Origin: Actinacidiphila alni | Lineage (GTDB): Bacteria > Actinomycetota > Actinomycetes > Streptomycetales > Streptomycetaceae | Direction of reading: 5' to 3' | Length of the DNA: 64,000 bases | NCBI RefSeq assembly: GCF_900112845.1 | Contig: NZ_FONG01000012.1 | Coordinates: forward strand, 124,001-188,000 | In this document: positions 43,001 to 50,676 of the stretch, piece by piece | Numbering within the stretch: the stretch's first letter is position 1 | Layout: the number at the start of each line of letters is the position of its first letter | Notes under the pieces: model-generated | Told to the model about the DNA's origin: nothing | Seen by the model: the letters and a program-made list of their open reading frames with translations, nothing else | Database searches by the model: none | Made by a program: the position numbers and the translations under genes

Positions 43001-43534
43001 CTCCGGCACGGCGACGGTCAGCGCGGCGGCGGCCGGTCCGCCGCGGGCCCGGCCGGGGGCGCTGACGCCCGGGTAGAGCTGGACCACGCGGTCGTCGGCC
43101 GGTGCGGTGAGGCCGGGCGGCAGGACGGTGCCGCCGGGCGGGGTGGCGTCGCCGAAGCCGGGCAGGCCGGCGCCGTGCGTACCGTCACCGGCGCCGGGTA
43201 TGCCGCCGCCGCCCTCGGCCGGTTCGGCGGCGGGCGCGGTGGGGTGGGACCAGCGGGCCAGCCACAGGGCGTCGGCCAGTTCGGTGGGGCCGGGGTCGAG
43301 CCCGGCATCGGTCAGCGCGCCGACGACCGCCGCGAGCGGATCGGCGCGCTGCTCGTCGGGGTCGGCCGCAGTCGCGTCGGCCGGAGGTTCGTCGTTCGGA
43401 GTCGCGTCATGCGGACTCCCGTCGTTCGGGGTCGCGTCGTGCGGACTCGCGTACGGGTGCGGGTCGTTCGGGGTTCCGTCGTGGGGGGTGCCGGTGGGGA
43501 ACTCGGGCTGCGGACCACGGTCCTGCTCGGCCAT
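40061..43534 (-). CDS. vWA-like SAV_2336-type protein of the VMAP ternary system
   Basis: 1157 residues. The N-terminus (about 16-60) is a repeated PHDATPNDGS-type low-complexity stretch. A SAV_2336-like N-terminal domain follows (DPLAAVVGALTDAGLDPGPT, about 65-95). Then a von Willebrand A-like domain has a MIDAS DxSxS at D244/S246/S248 (MQLLMDASSSMYVWERML). The rest is alpha-helical, with a C-terminal TPR-like region from about 650 to the end. In VMAP-type ternary systems a MoxR ATPase, a vWA protein and a protease-bearing VMAP protein are encoded together; here all three are adjacent. It lies 10 bp after the MoxR gene, 132 bp upstream of fxsA. Confidence 0.82.
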   Translation of the reverse strand: MAEQDRGPQPEFPTGTPHDGTPNDPHPYASPHDATPNDGSPHDATPNDEPPADATAADPDEQRADPLAAVVGALTDAGLDPGPTELADALWLARWSHPTAPAAEPAEGGGGIPGAGDGTHGAGLPGFGDATPPGGTVLPPGLTAPADDRVVQLYPGVSAPGRARGGPAAAALTVAVPEAASLPRLLELQSSLRPLQRYRSPARPLRQELDESATAEHSARAAGLLLPVFRPVLRGDASMQLLMDASSSMYVWERMLRELGQVFERLGAFHEVQVRYLHATPDGAPAVSGRFDPEAAGLRSAEQLSDPTGRRVTLLVSDCAGPLWRTGQAHRLLHRLARHGPVAVLQPLPARLWARTRLPVSYGVLHRGEGLVRAAPPRFSSGTTGRPAVGPTPDALPVPVLPPTAEALGAWARLLAGTGAARVPAAVGWVRPDQPATPPPARRSPVPPAALVGRFRSAASPAAAQLAVYLAAAPLFLPVMQLVQRTMLPDSGPAELSEVLLSGLLKRMSGGDTQDHRWYEFADGVRDVLLGPLGRDEALLVLKHCSEYVEQRFGKSGPNFPALAITQLTEGPEDRLADAAVATAARATALAEQATAVVVESPQPFAEVAARVLERFMPLPGSTGQDHRQGGAVGAGQPSSAVQRARQLVARFTEEGMVQNLLDAVQVLRRAADEERVRGADPDLWSELAQNLITLWRLRGGAALLREAQEAAATAAAHPGSVPARAVRARVFQAAADERAAEGDTRGALELLRRADREFSAVCAAPGLSPQDVLGATLERVRVLEDQWQLGGDAGLLQETVGMLEAFADSWPPDEARPSGLALAHGRALLRLAGTAAERDREQVYALQAAEHFAAGLDALEHEEAGPEARIAALLSLVDAHLLVGGRLVEAQRLVDRALGETRDRLLRAAILVRAGRIRVGRHREGGPAGELEAAAGRFAEACRLTPRDRPEYSGIVAEWGDSLLGRSALPGGELFVNRAVQVLRDCRMETPESDPRLSGRLLMLGRALVLRYRAEQDLVDLREAEHVLGLAAQSADEPGQLARVCFELGEAHRLGHAHSQRGDRLDPAADAYRRAAEAADTAAESAADPGPMVRLSALAHHWRGVVYEFAGRPRAAAEAYRAAQTRWRRLPEPVDAADDEARLRTAERLAALTRAS

Positions 43535-43544
43535 GACCGTCCCC

Positions 43545-44558
43545 TCACCTGGGCCGGTCGAGTCGCTGGATGAGCATGTCCGCCAGCCGGCTGCGGGTGG
43601 GGGGCGCGGCGTGGTGGGTGAGGAAGATGGCGTTCAACAGCTGGTCGGTGGCGAGCAGTTCGCTGCGCGACCGCTCCAGGAAGCGGGTCACCAGATCGTC
43701 GCCGACGGTCGCCGCCTCGTCGCCGAGGTGCGCCCGTACCACCGTGGACAGCCGCTGGTGGTCGGGGCGGCCCAGCTCCAGGTGGATGCAGCGGCGCAGC
43801 AGCGGCGGCGGGAAGTCGCGTTCGCCGTTGCTGGTGAGGATCACGAACGGGAAGGCCCGGCAGCGGATCCGGCCCTCGCGCAGCGTCACCTTGGCGCCGT
43901 CGTCGGTCAACACCTCGACCTGCGGCTCGCGTTCGGCCAGCCGCTCCAGCTCCGGTATGCCGAACTCGCCCTCCTCCATCACGTTCAGCAGGTCGTTGGG
44001 CAGGTCGATGTCGCTCTTGTCCAGCTCGTCGATGAGCAGCACGCGCGGCTTGGCCGTGGGCAGCAGCGCGGTGCCCAGCGGGCCGAGCCGGATGTAGCTG
44101 CCGATGCCGCCGGGCGGAGCGGTGCCGGAATTCGCGGCGATCTGGGTGTCCTGGAGCCGGGCGATGGCGTCGTAGCGGTACAGGCCGTCCTGGAGCGCGC
44201 TGCGGCTGACGATCGGCCAGTGCAGCACCCGGCCGAGGCCCAGCTCGTACGCGACGGCGTGCGCGAGGGTGCTCTTGCCGGTGCCGGGGCTGCCGGTGAC
44301 CAGCAGCGGACGGCGCAGGTAGAGGGCCGCGTTGACCATTTCCAGCTCTTCCGGGCTCGGCCGGTGCATCTCGGCCATGTGCCGGTACGCGCCGAGCCTG
44401 CGCGCCGAGGAGCTGTCCGCGCCCGGGCCCTGCTGGACCAGCGGGCCGCCGTCGAAGTCCCGCCAGGGCGGCGGTTCGGGGAGTCCGTCGATGCCGGTGT
44501 GCGGTTCTCCCGTGCCTCGGTAGATGAGCCACTCGCCGGCCGGGCTGGCGTCGGTCAT
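43545..44558 (-). CDS. MoxR-family AAA+ ATPase of the VMAP system
   Basis: 337 residues from the ATG at 44558, which follows CGAGG at eight bases; a GTG at 44567 is possible. Walker A is TGSPGTGKST (about 88-97) and Walker B is VLLIDELDKSDIDLP. The sensor region is FPFVILTSNGERDFPPPLLR, with the arginine-finger region in ERDFPPPLLRRCIHLEL. MoxR ATPases remodel or insert metal into vWA partners. It sits between the VMAP protease-like gene (24 bp) and the vWA gene (10 bp), so the three are a single unit. Confidence 0.9.
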   Translation of the reverse strand: MTDASPAGEWLIYRGTGEPHTGIDGLPEPPPWRDFDGGPLVQQGPGADSSSARRLGAYRHMAEMHRPSPEELEMVNAALYLRRPLLVTGSPGTGKSTLAHAVAYELGLGRVLHWPIVSRSALQDGLYRYDAIARLQDTQIAANSGTAPPGGIGSYIRLGPLGTALLPTAKPRVLLIDELDKSDIDLPNDLLNVMEEGEFGIPELERLAEREPQVEVLTDDGAKVTLREGRIRCRAFPFVILTSNGERDFPPPLLRRCIHLELGRPDHQRLSTVVRAHLGDEAATVGDDLVTRFLERSRSELLATDQLLNAIFLTHHAAPPTRSRLADMLIQRLDRPR

Positions 44559-44582
44559 GTCACTCACCTCGATACCTCGTCC

Positions 44583-46745
44583 TCATGGAGTCTCCAGCAG
44601 CTCGTCGGTTCCGGGTAGGGGTCGGCGGGTGGGGTCGTCGTAGAACAGCGTCACGCCCCGGGACCAGTACGCCTCGGGCACGCCGGCGGCCACCGCGGCG
44701 CGCAGCGCGGCCAGCGCACGGGGCAGCCGGGCGGCCGAGCGCGCGGCGTGCACCGTACGGATCACCCCGCGGTGGAAGTCGCCGCACGCCGTCTCCGGTT
44801 CGACCGGTTCCCTGCGCCACACCGCGACCGGATAGCCGCAGCCGACCAGGCGGTGCAGCTCCTCAGGGGCGGTCGCGGCACTGCGGCAGAGCACGGGCAG
44901 CGTGTCGCGCGGCCGGGCGCTCAGCTCGTCGTCGGACGGGAGCTGCCCCGGGGTGCCGCCGTCGCAGTCGAGCACCGCGGTGCGCGGCGGCTGCTGGTGC
45001 AGGGTGTGCCAGCGGGCCTGCCGGGCCTCGGCGCGCGCCGGGTCGTCGTCCGGCGGCGGGTCGGTGCGGCGGATGACGACCGGGCGGACCGAGCCGAGGG
45101 CGCGGCCGCCGGGGCCGAGCGGCCAGGTGTCGGCGGCGAAGGCCACCAGGGCGCCGGGGACGGCCAGTTGCAGCGGCGCGGGGTAACCGGGCTGGTCGCA
45201 GCGGCGGAACGCCTCGTCGAGGGAGGCGCGCAGCCGGGCCGGCAGGTCGTCCAGCGGGGTGCCGCGGAAGTCCTCCTCGACGCACTCCACTTCGCCGTTC
45301 TCCGGGACGACGCAGACACGCCAGTCCAGCCGGCCGGGCTCCCAGCCGCGCGGGATCAGCTCCAGCAGGGCCTCGGGCCGGATCCGGCCGGCCGGCGACT
45401 CCTCGCCCGCACCGCCCGGGCTCCCGCCGCCGTCCGCGGAGCCGGCCGTAGCGGCGACGTACGGGTCCGGGTCGAGGACGGCGCCGAATTCGGTGCCGAG
45501 GCCGATGGCCGGGTCGGCGCGCAGGCCCGCGCCGATCCCGGTGTGCGCGGCGGCCGCCGCCCCGGTGAGCGGATTGCCGCGGGCGCGGAGCCTCGCCTTG
45601 CGCTCGGTGACCAGGGTGTTGCGGAACAGCCGGGTCAGGCCGAACGCCCCCGCCGCGGTGTCCTGCGCCCAGTGCCACAGCACGCGTTCGGCCGCCTCGT
45701 CCACCGGGCGGGTGCGGTCGGCGGTCGCGGCGTGCACCGCGTAGCGCAGCACCGCCTCCAGTTCACCGGTGCCGCGCCGCAGGTCGTACAGCAGGCCGAG
45801 GCCGTCCCGCCAGGCGCGCGGCGCGGTCGGCAGGCCCAGCGCGGGGGTGCCGCGCACCGCGCCGACGATGTCCTGCAGGCTCCTGGTGCTGGCCGGCGGC
45901 GGCAACTGGGCGAGCATGCCGAGCAGTACGGTGCGCTGGCCGGGGGTGAGGGCGCGGCCGGCGGCGGCGCCGATCTCGGCGTGCGCGTCGGTCCAGGTCG
46001 GTTCCTGGCCGCCGACGAAGGCGTAGCGGTCGGCGTGGTGCAGGTCGTGCGCGGTCATCACCCGGTGGTAGAGGTCGTCGCCGCCGGTGCCGTGCCCGCT
46101 GGTCGGGATCCTGCGCAACTCCTGTATGCCGATGGCGAGTCCGCCGTCCTGGCCGGTGCGGCGGGCCTTGAGCACACCGATCACCTCGCCGCGCACCAGG
46201 TCCACGACCGGGCCGCCGGACACCCCGTTGGGCATCTCGTCCTCATTGCCGAGCTTGAGCAGCCCGCCGCCGCCGAGCTGGCCGCTGATGGAGCAGCGGC
46301 CGTTGTACGCGACGACCTCGCCGTCCATCGGGATGTGCCCGAAGTAGGCGACGCGATTGGTGGTGTAGCCCTTGGCGGTGCGCTCGGTGAGCCAGACGCA
46401 CGGGTGGTCGACGCCGTCCAACAGCCGGATCAGCGCGAGGTCGGGCGCCGGCCAGCGGCCGCCGCCGGCGTGGCCCGCCGGGTCCGCCCACTCCACGACG
46501 CCGCTGAGCATCCGGTCGCCGTAGCCGATCGACACCTTGCGGCCGGGCCCGCCCGGCGCGGGCTCCTGCCCCGCCAGGGCGACGTGGGCGGCGGTCAGCA
46601 CCCAGTTCGGCGCCACGAAGAAGCCGGAGCCGCGCAGCGGGTAGCCGGGCTCACGGCCGTGCACCCGTACGGTGGCCGCGCTGACGAGAGGGGTCAGGAT
46701 CTCGGCGGGGTCGGCCGCTTCGCCCGGGCCGCCGAAGTCGCTCAT
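44583..46745 (-). CDS. VMAP protein: trypsin-like protease with C-terminal VMAP domain
   Basis: 720 residues with no signal peptide, so likely intracellular. The trypsin-like domain (about 15-215) has a full triad: H54 in VLTAAHVAL, D102 in APDLALIRL and S176 in NGVSGGPVVD. A helical effector-associated-like domain (LTPGQRTVLLGMLAQLP onward, about 265-345) follows. The C-terminal 300 residues (RPEALLELIPRGWEPGRLDW; AVPGALVAFAADTWPLG) fit the VMAP-C region of vWA-MoxR-associated proteins. In the proposed VMAP conflict systems the protease is the effector, activated when the ATPase complex senses invasion. It is the first gene of the island and the only one with a full trypsin triad. Confidence 0.85.
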   Translation of the reverse strand: MSDFGGPGEAADPAEILTPLVSAATVRVHGREPGYPLRGSGFFVAPNWVLTAAHVALAGQEPAPGGPGRKVSIGYGDRMLSGVVEWADPAGHAGGGRWPAPDLALIRLLDGVDHPCVWLTERTAKGYTTNRVAYFGHIPMDGEVVAYNGRCSISGQLGGGGLLKLGNEDEMPNGVSGGPVVDLVRGEVIGVLKARRTGQDGGLAIGIQELRRIPTSGHGTGGDDLYHRVMTAHDLHHADRYAFVGGQEPTWTDAHAEIGAAAGRALTPGQRTVLLGMLAQLPPPASTRSLQDIVGAVRGTPALGLPTAPRAWRDGLGLLYDLRRGTGELEAVLRYAVHAATADRTRPVDEAAERVLWHWAQDTAAGAFGLTRLFRNTLVTERKARLRARGNPLTGAAAAAHTGIGAGLRADPAIGLGTEFGAVLDPDPYVAATAGSADGGGSPGGAGEESPAGRIRPEALLELIPRGWEPGRLDWRVCVVPENGEVECVEEDFRGTPLDDLPARLRASLDEAFRRCDQPGYPAPLQLAVPGALVAFAADTWPLGPGGRALGSVRPVVIRRTDPPPDDDPARAEARQARWHTLHQQPPRTAVLDCDGGTPGQLPSDDELSARPRDTLPVLCRSAATAPEELHRLVGCGYPVAVWRREPVEPETACGDFHRGVIRTVHAARSAARLPRALAALRAAVAAGVPEAYWSRGVTLFYDDPTRRPLPGTDELLETP

Positions 46746-46984
46746 GCCGCGCTCCGCGAGCCCGTGGCCCTCCCCGGTGGAAGGCGTAAGCCGGACGCCG
46801 CCGCGGCAGCGGTGCGCTCCCCCATCCCACCCCCAGTGACTGATCGTCTCCGAAGGCTAGCCCGCGGCCAGGACCGGCGCGAGGCCCTTCGGACATACTG
46901 CCTATCCTTGCCGTGTACGTCCCGTCTCGTCCCTCCCGTTCTTCCCCGCCCACCGCCCGTCCCACCCTCGTTCCGGAGCAGATC

Positions 46985-47158
46985 TTGTACTTCACCGACC
47001 GCGGCATCGAAGAGTTGGCCTCCCGGCGGGGGGAGGAGGACGTCACGTTCGAGTGGCTCGCCGAGCGGCTGCGGGAATTCGTCGACCTCAACCCCGAGTT
47101 CGAGATTCCGGTTGAGCGTCTGGCCACGTGGCTCGCGCGCCTCGACGACGAGGACTAG
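46985..47158 (+). CDS. DUF6104-like small protein
   Basis: About 57 residues from a TTG start at 46985 (LYFTDRGIEELASRRGEEDV), supported by CCGGAGCAGATC just upstream. A longer start at 46913 would include promoter-like sequence. The sequence FEWLAERLREFVDLNPEFEI, then PVERLATWLARLDDED, closely follows a small acidic helical protein found throughout Streptomyces. Function is unknown. It is divergent from the VMAP gene and marks the right end of the accessory island. Confidence 0.82.
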   Translation: MYFTDRGIEELASRRGEEDVTFEWLAERLREFVDLNPEFEIPVERLATWLARLDDED

Positions 47159-47217
47159 CCTCCGGCTCGGTCCCCACGACCCGCACTCCTCGGAGTACGT
47201 CCGCCCTCCCACGGCGT

Positions 47218-47570
47218 GGGGTGCCCGATGTCTCCCGCGGAGGACGGTGCCCTTCTCGCCTGACGGCGAGCGAGGTCTTTCAGGGGCGCGGCCCCTGTAC
47301 CCGCACCTCTGCGGAAAGGGATGCCCCTTCAGGGGCGCGGGGACGCGGCGCTGCGCTGACGGAAGTGGGTGCCCGACAGGGGCGCGGGGAACTGCGCGAC
47401 CAGCCCCCACCGGCCCGGTGGTCGCAAAAACAACAGCGTCTGCCCCGCTGGGGGCGGTTTTTCGCCTGAAGGCGCGCCGCGGCTGAGCGCACAGTTCCCC
47501 GCGCCCCTGATGGCTACCGTCCTCCGCAGGAGATCGAGCACCGCACTCCGCGGGAGACATCAGGCACCCC
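47218..47570. repeat. Large inverted-repeat structure
   Basis: The outer arms GGGGTGCCCGATGTCTCCCG (start of 47218-47242) and its complement (47546-47570) differ at one position and enclose about 300 bp, which itself contains two further nested inverted pairs. It could be a decayed miniature element, a pair of oppositely inserted repeat units, or a long structured RNA. Confidence 0.65.
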
Positions 47571-47631
47571 ACTCCCCCGGAGGGGGACCCACTTCCGCGG
47601 GTGCGGGTAGGGGTGGGTTGAGCTTGAGCGG

Positions 47632-47675
47632 CACGCGATATATCGTGAGTAGCGGGAGACGCGATATGTTGCGTC
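47632..47675. promoter_or_regulatory. Two related operators upstream of the DUF4097-PadR operon
   Basis: CGATATATCG (47636-47645) is a perfect palindrome. GACGC-GATATGTT-GCGTC (47658-47675) is a second dyad. Both contain ACGCGATAT, and the copies start 26 bp apart. They lie 38-80 bp upstream of the GTG start of the operon. The motif has the AT-rich centre typical of PadR operators, and a PadR gene is second in the operon, so autoregulation is likely. Confidence 0.6.
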
Positions 47676-47712
47676 AAGCTGCGCGCAGCGCATGAGGCGA
47701 AGGAGGGGCACC

Positions 47713-48555
47713 GTGACGTCGGAACGAACCGTGGCCGAACCGGAGAAGTTCGTGTTCGAGGAGCCCGTGGACACGCTGTGCGTCCGCATCGTGAACGGCG
47801 CGGTGAACGTCGTCGGCACGGACGACGGCGGCCCCGCCCGGGTCGAGGTCAGCGAGATCGACGGACCGCCCCTGAAGGTGTACCGCAAGGGCGGCACGCT
47901 GACGGTGACGTACGACGACCTGCCCTGGAAGGGCCTGCTGAAGTGGCTGGACCGCAAAGGCTGGCAGCGCCACGCGGTGGTCTCGCTCGCGGTGCCGCAG
48001 CACACGAAGGTCGAGGTCGGCGTGGTCGGCGCGGGAGCGGTGATCTCCGGGATCAGCGGGGACACCACGGTGCAGGGCGTGAACGGCGACACCACGCTGG
48101 TGGGCCTGACAGGACCGGTGAAGGCGAACACCGTGGCGGGCAGCGTCGAGGCCCAGTCCGTCTTGGGCAGCCTGCGGATCAACACCGTCTCGGGCGACCT
48201 GACGGTGGTCGAGGGCAGCGGCTCCGAGGTCAGGGCCGACTCGGTGAGCGGCAACATGGTGCTCGACCTCGACCCGTCGGCGGGCGCCGACGTCCGCCTC
48301 ACCACCGTCTCCGGCGAGATCGCGATCCGTATCCCGGAGCCGGGCGACGCCGAGGTCGACGCCAACACCACCAGCGGCCATGTCTCCTGCGCCTTCGACG
48401 AACTGCACGTCACGGGCCAGTGGGGCGCCAAGCGCATTACCGGGCGGATCGGTACGGGGGGCGCCCGCCTGAAGGCCACCACGGTCTCCGGCGCCATCGC
48501 CCTGCTGCGCAGGCCGCCGCTGGAGGACGCGCCCTCGTTCCGGAAGGACATCTGA
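47713..48555 (+). CDS. DUF4097 beta-strand repeat protein
   Basis: 280 residues from the GTG at 47713, which follows AAGGAGGGG at ideal spacing (the in-frame ATG at 47692 overlaps this ribosome-binding site). The protein consists of repeated short beta-strands: VRIVNGAVNVVGT, SGDTTVQGVNGDTTLVGLTG, IRINTVSGDLTVVEGSGSEV-type turns and VSGEIAIRIPEPGDAEVDAN. The family is thought to form beta-solenoid sheets with an adhesin-like or structural role. It has no signal peptide. It precedes a PadR gene with one base between stop and start. Confidence 0.88.
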   Translation: MTSERTVAEPEKFVFEEPVDTLCVRIVNGAVNVVGTDDGGPARVEVSEIDGPPLKVYRKGGTLTVTYDDLPWKGLLKWLDRKGWQRHAVVSLAVPQHTKVEVGVVGAGAVISGISGDTTVQGVNGDTTLVGLTGPVKANTVAGSVEAQSVLGSLRINTVSGDLTVVEGSGSEVRADSVSGNMVLDLDPSAGADVRLTTVSGEIAIRIPEPGDAEVDANTTSGHVSCAFDELHVTGQWGAKRITGRIGTGGARLKATTVSGAIALLRRPPLEDAPSFRKDI

Positions 48556-48556
48556 C

Positions 48557-49546
48557 ATGGCGCCCGTCTTCGCGCACGGCCGGCTGCGGCTGTACCTGCT
48601 CAAGCTGCTCGACGAGTCGCCCCGGCACGGCTACGAGGTGATCCGGCTGCTGGAGGAGCGCTTCCAGGGCCTGTACGCGCCGTCCGCCGGCACCGTCTAC
48701 CCGCGCCTGGCCAAGCTGGAGAAGGAGGGCCTGGTCACCCACTCCACCGAGGGCGGCCGCAAGGTCTACTCCCTCACCGACGCCGGCCGCGCCGAACTGG
48801 CCGACCGGGCCGACGAGATCGCGGGCCTGGAGGCGGAGATCCGCGAGTCGGTCTCCACGCTGGCCGCCGAGATCCGCGAGGACGTGCGCGGCGCCGCGGG
48901 CGATCTGCGCCGCGAGGTGCGGGCCGCAGCGCAGGAGGCGCGCACTCCCCCGCACCAGCAGGCGCAGCAGGCCAAGCAGCAGTGGCGCGAACAGGCGGCG
49001 CGCGCCAAGGAGGAGAGCCGCCGGGCCAAGGAGGAGGCGCGCGACGCGCGCCGGCAGGCGAAGGCGGCCCGCGAGGAGATGGAGCGGATCGCCCGCCAGG
49101 TGCACGAGCAGATGCAGTCGCAGATGCGCACCGGCGACTGGCAGGCCGGGCTGCGCGACGGCCTGGCCGAACTGACCCGCGAACTGGGCCGGTTCGGCAG
49201 GGGCGGCGGTATGGACGTCCCCACCACGCCGTGGTCGCCGCCCGCGGGCACTCCCCCGGTGTGGGCCGAGGCGACCGCCGAGCAGGAGCAGGACGAGCCG
49301 GAAAAGACGGAAAAGGCGGCGCCCGGAAAGTCCGCCGCGGAAGCGGACGCGGACCAGAACGACGACACCCCGCCGTCCGCCGACCCGGCCCGCGACCTGG
49401 AGCGCCTCCTGGACCGCTTCCGCGACGACATCCGCGACACGGCCCGCGACCTGGGCGTGAACGACCGTCAACTGCGCGAGGTACGGCGCCACTTGTCGCA
49501 GGCCGCGGCCCGGATCGCGGCGGCGCTGCACAAGCCGTCGCCGTAA
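48557..49546 (+). CDS. PadR family regulator with long coiled-coil C-terminus
   Basis: 329 residues. The winged-helix PadR domain occupies about 1-85 (LRLYLLKLLDESPRHGYEVI; APSAGTVYPRLAKLEKEGLV; GGRKVYSLTDAGRAELADRA). Then follows an Arg/Glu/Ala-rich coiled coil (about 95-190; REQAARAKEESRRAKEEARD), far longer than in ordinary PadR proteins, a disordered acidic linker, and a C-terminal helical pair (DLERLLDRFRDDIRDTARDL). It starts one base after the DUF4097 stop, so the two are co-translated. It probably represses its own operon through the ACGCGATAT dyads upstream. Confidence 0.9.
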   Translation: MAPVFAHGRLRLYLLKLLDESPRHGYEVIRLLEERFQGLYAPSAGTVYPRLAKLEKEGLVTHSTEGGRKVYSLTDAGRAELADRADEIAGLEAEIRESVSTLAAEIREDVRGAAGDLRREVRAAAQEARTPPHQQAQQAKQQWREQAARAKEESRRAKEEARDARRQAKAAREEMERIARQVHEQMQSQMRTGDWQAGLRDGLAELTRELGRFGRGGGMDVPTTPWSPPAGTPPVWAEATAEQEQDEPEKTEKAAPGKSAAEADADQNDDTPPSADPARDLERLLDRFRDDIRDTARDLGVNDRQLREVRRHLSQAAARIAAALHKPSP

Positions 49547-49584
49547 TGCCGCGCCCGGGCCCGGGCCCAGGCCGAAGCCCCGGC

Positions 49585-50547
49585 TCAGACGGTCAGCACG
49601 ACCTTGCCGAACAGCTCACCGGCGGCAAGCCGTTCGAAGCCTTCCCGGGCCCGGTCCAGCGGCAGCACCGAGTCGATGACCGGGCGTACTCCGGTGAGGG
49701 CGCAGAAGGCCAGCAGGTCCTTCAGCTCCTCCTTGGAGCCCATGGTGGAGCCGACCACCTTGAGTTCGAGGAAGAAGATCCGGGTCAGCTCGGCGGCGGC
49801 CGGATTCGGCCCGCTGGTGGCGCCGGAGATGACCAGGGTGCCGCCGGGCCGCAGCGACTTGACCGAGTGCGACCAGGTGGCCGCCCCGACCGTCTCGATC
49901 ACGGCGTCCACCCGCTCCGGCAGCCGCGCGCCCGGCTCGTACACGCCGTGCGCGCCCAGTTCCAGGGCGCGTTCGCGCTTGCCCGCGTCGCGGCTCGTGG
50001 CGTGCACGCGCAGGCCGGCCGCGCGGGCCAGCACGATCGCGGCGGTGGCGACACCGCCGCCGGCGCCCTGCACCAGGACCGAATCGCCGGGCCGTACCCC
50101 GGCGTTGGTGAAGAGCATCCGGTACGCGGTCAGCCAGGCCGTGGGCAGGCAGGCGGCCTCCTCGAAGGAGAGTTCCGCCGGCTTGGGCAGCACGTTCCAG
50201 GCCGGTACGGCGACCTTCTCGGCGAAGGTGCCCTGGTAGCGCTCGGTGAGGATGGAACGGCGCTCGGCGGGGCCGACTCCGTGACCGGTCTCGCCGATCA
50301 CCGAGTGCAGCACCACCTCGTTGCCGTCCTCGTCGATCCCGGCGGCGTCGCAGCCGAGGATCATCGGCAGGCTCTCGCGGCCGAGGCCGACTCCGCGCAG
50401 CGACCACAGGTCGTGGTGGTTGAGGGAGGCGGCCTTCACGCGGACGGTCGTCCACCCGTCCCGCGGCTCCGGCTCCGGCCGCTCCCCCAGCTCCAGCCCG
50501 CTCAGCGGCTTCTCTGCGTCAATACGTGCGGCGTATGCGGCATACAT
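49585..50547 (-). CDS. Zinc-free NADPH:quinone oxidoreductase / zinc-binding dehydrogenase family
   Basis: 320 residues from the ATG at 50547 (MYAAYAARIDAEKPLSGLEL). The MDR fold is clear: WTTVRVKAASLNHHDLWSLR, LGCDAAGIDEDG, AACLPTAWLTAYRMLF and nucleotide motif VLVQGAGGGVATAAIVLARA. The catalytic zinc ligands of alcohol dehydrogenases (C-x-H-E) are missing, so it is closer to quinone oxidoreductases and crotonyl-CoA-type reductases. It ends a few dozen bases after the PadR gene, convergently. Substrate unknown. Confidence 0.9.
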   Translation of the reverse strand: MYAAYAARIDAEKPLSGLELGERPEPEPRDGWTTVRVKAASLNHHDLWSLRGVGLGRESLPMILGCDAAGIDEDGNEVVLHSVIGETGHGVGPAERRSILTERYQGTFAEKVAVPAWNVLPKPAELSFEEAACLPTAWLTAYRMLFTNAGVRPGDSVLVQGAGGGVATAAIVLARAAGLRVHATSRDAGKRERALELGAHGVYEPGARLPERVDAVIETVGAATWSHSVKSLRPGGTLVISGATSGPNPAAAELTRIFFLELKVVGSTMGSKEELKDLLAFCALTGVRPVIDSVLPLDRAREGFERLAAGELFGKVVLTV

Positions 50548-50676
50548 GGCGCCGACCCTACGGCCGGGTAACACCGCGAAGGAACCGCCGTACGGTGTGA
50601 CGCTCGCCGCCGTACGGACCGCACCCGCCGCCGTACGCACGCGCCGTACGGCGGGACGGCCACCGTCTGACGGCCG

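Larger units (their letters stand above)
47159..47712. other. Palindrome-rich intergenic region
   Basis: There is no gene in 550 bp. It contains nested inverted repeats: a 25-bp arm at 47218-47242 with its complement at 47546-47570 (one mismatch), an inner pair GCGGAGGACGGT (47237-47248) and its complement (47516-47527), and the Streptomyces repeat in opposite orientation at 47375-47400 and 47487-47510. A short hairpin GCCCC-GCTG-GGGGC with T-run is at 47442-47462. The right end holds the PadR-like operators described separately. Confidence 0.7.

Noticed and set aside
39674..43573. Plus-strand reading frame of about 1300 codons opposite the vWA gene and fxsA
   Set aside because: It is the reverse of a well-supported minus-strand gene set and has the low-complexity composition of a shadow frame.
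47128..47700. Several short frames in the palindrome-rich gap
   Set aside because: They arise from the inverted repeats and have no start-site or family support.
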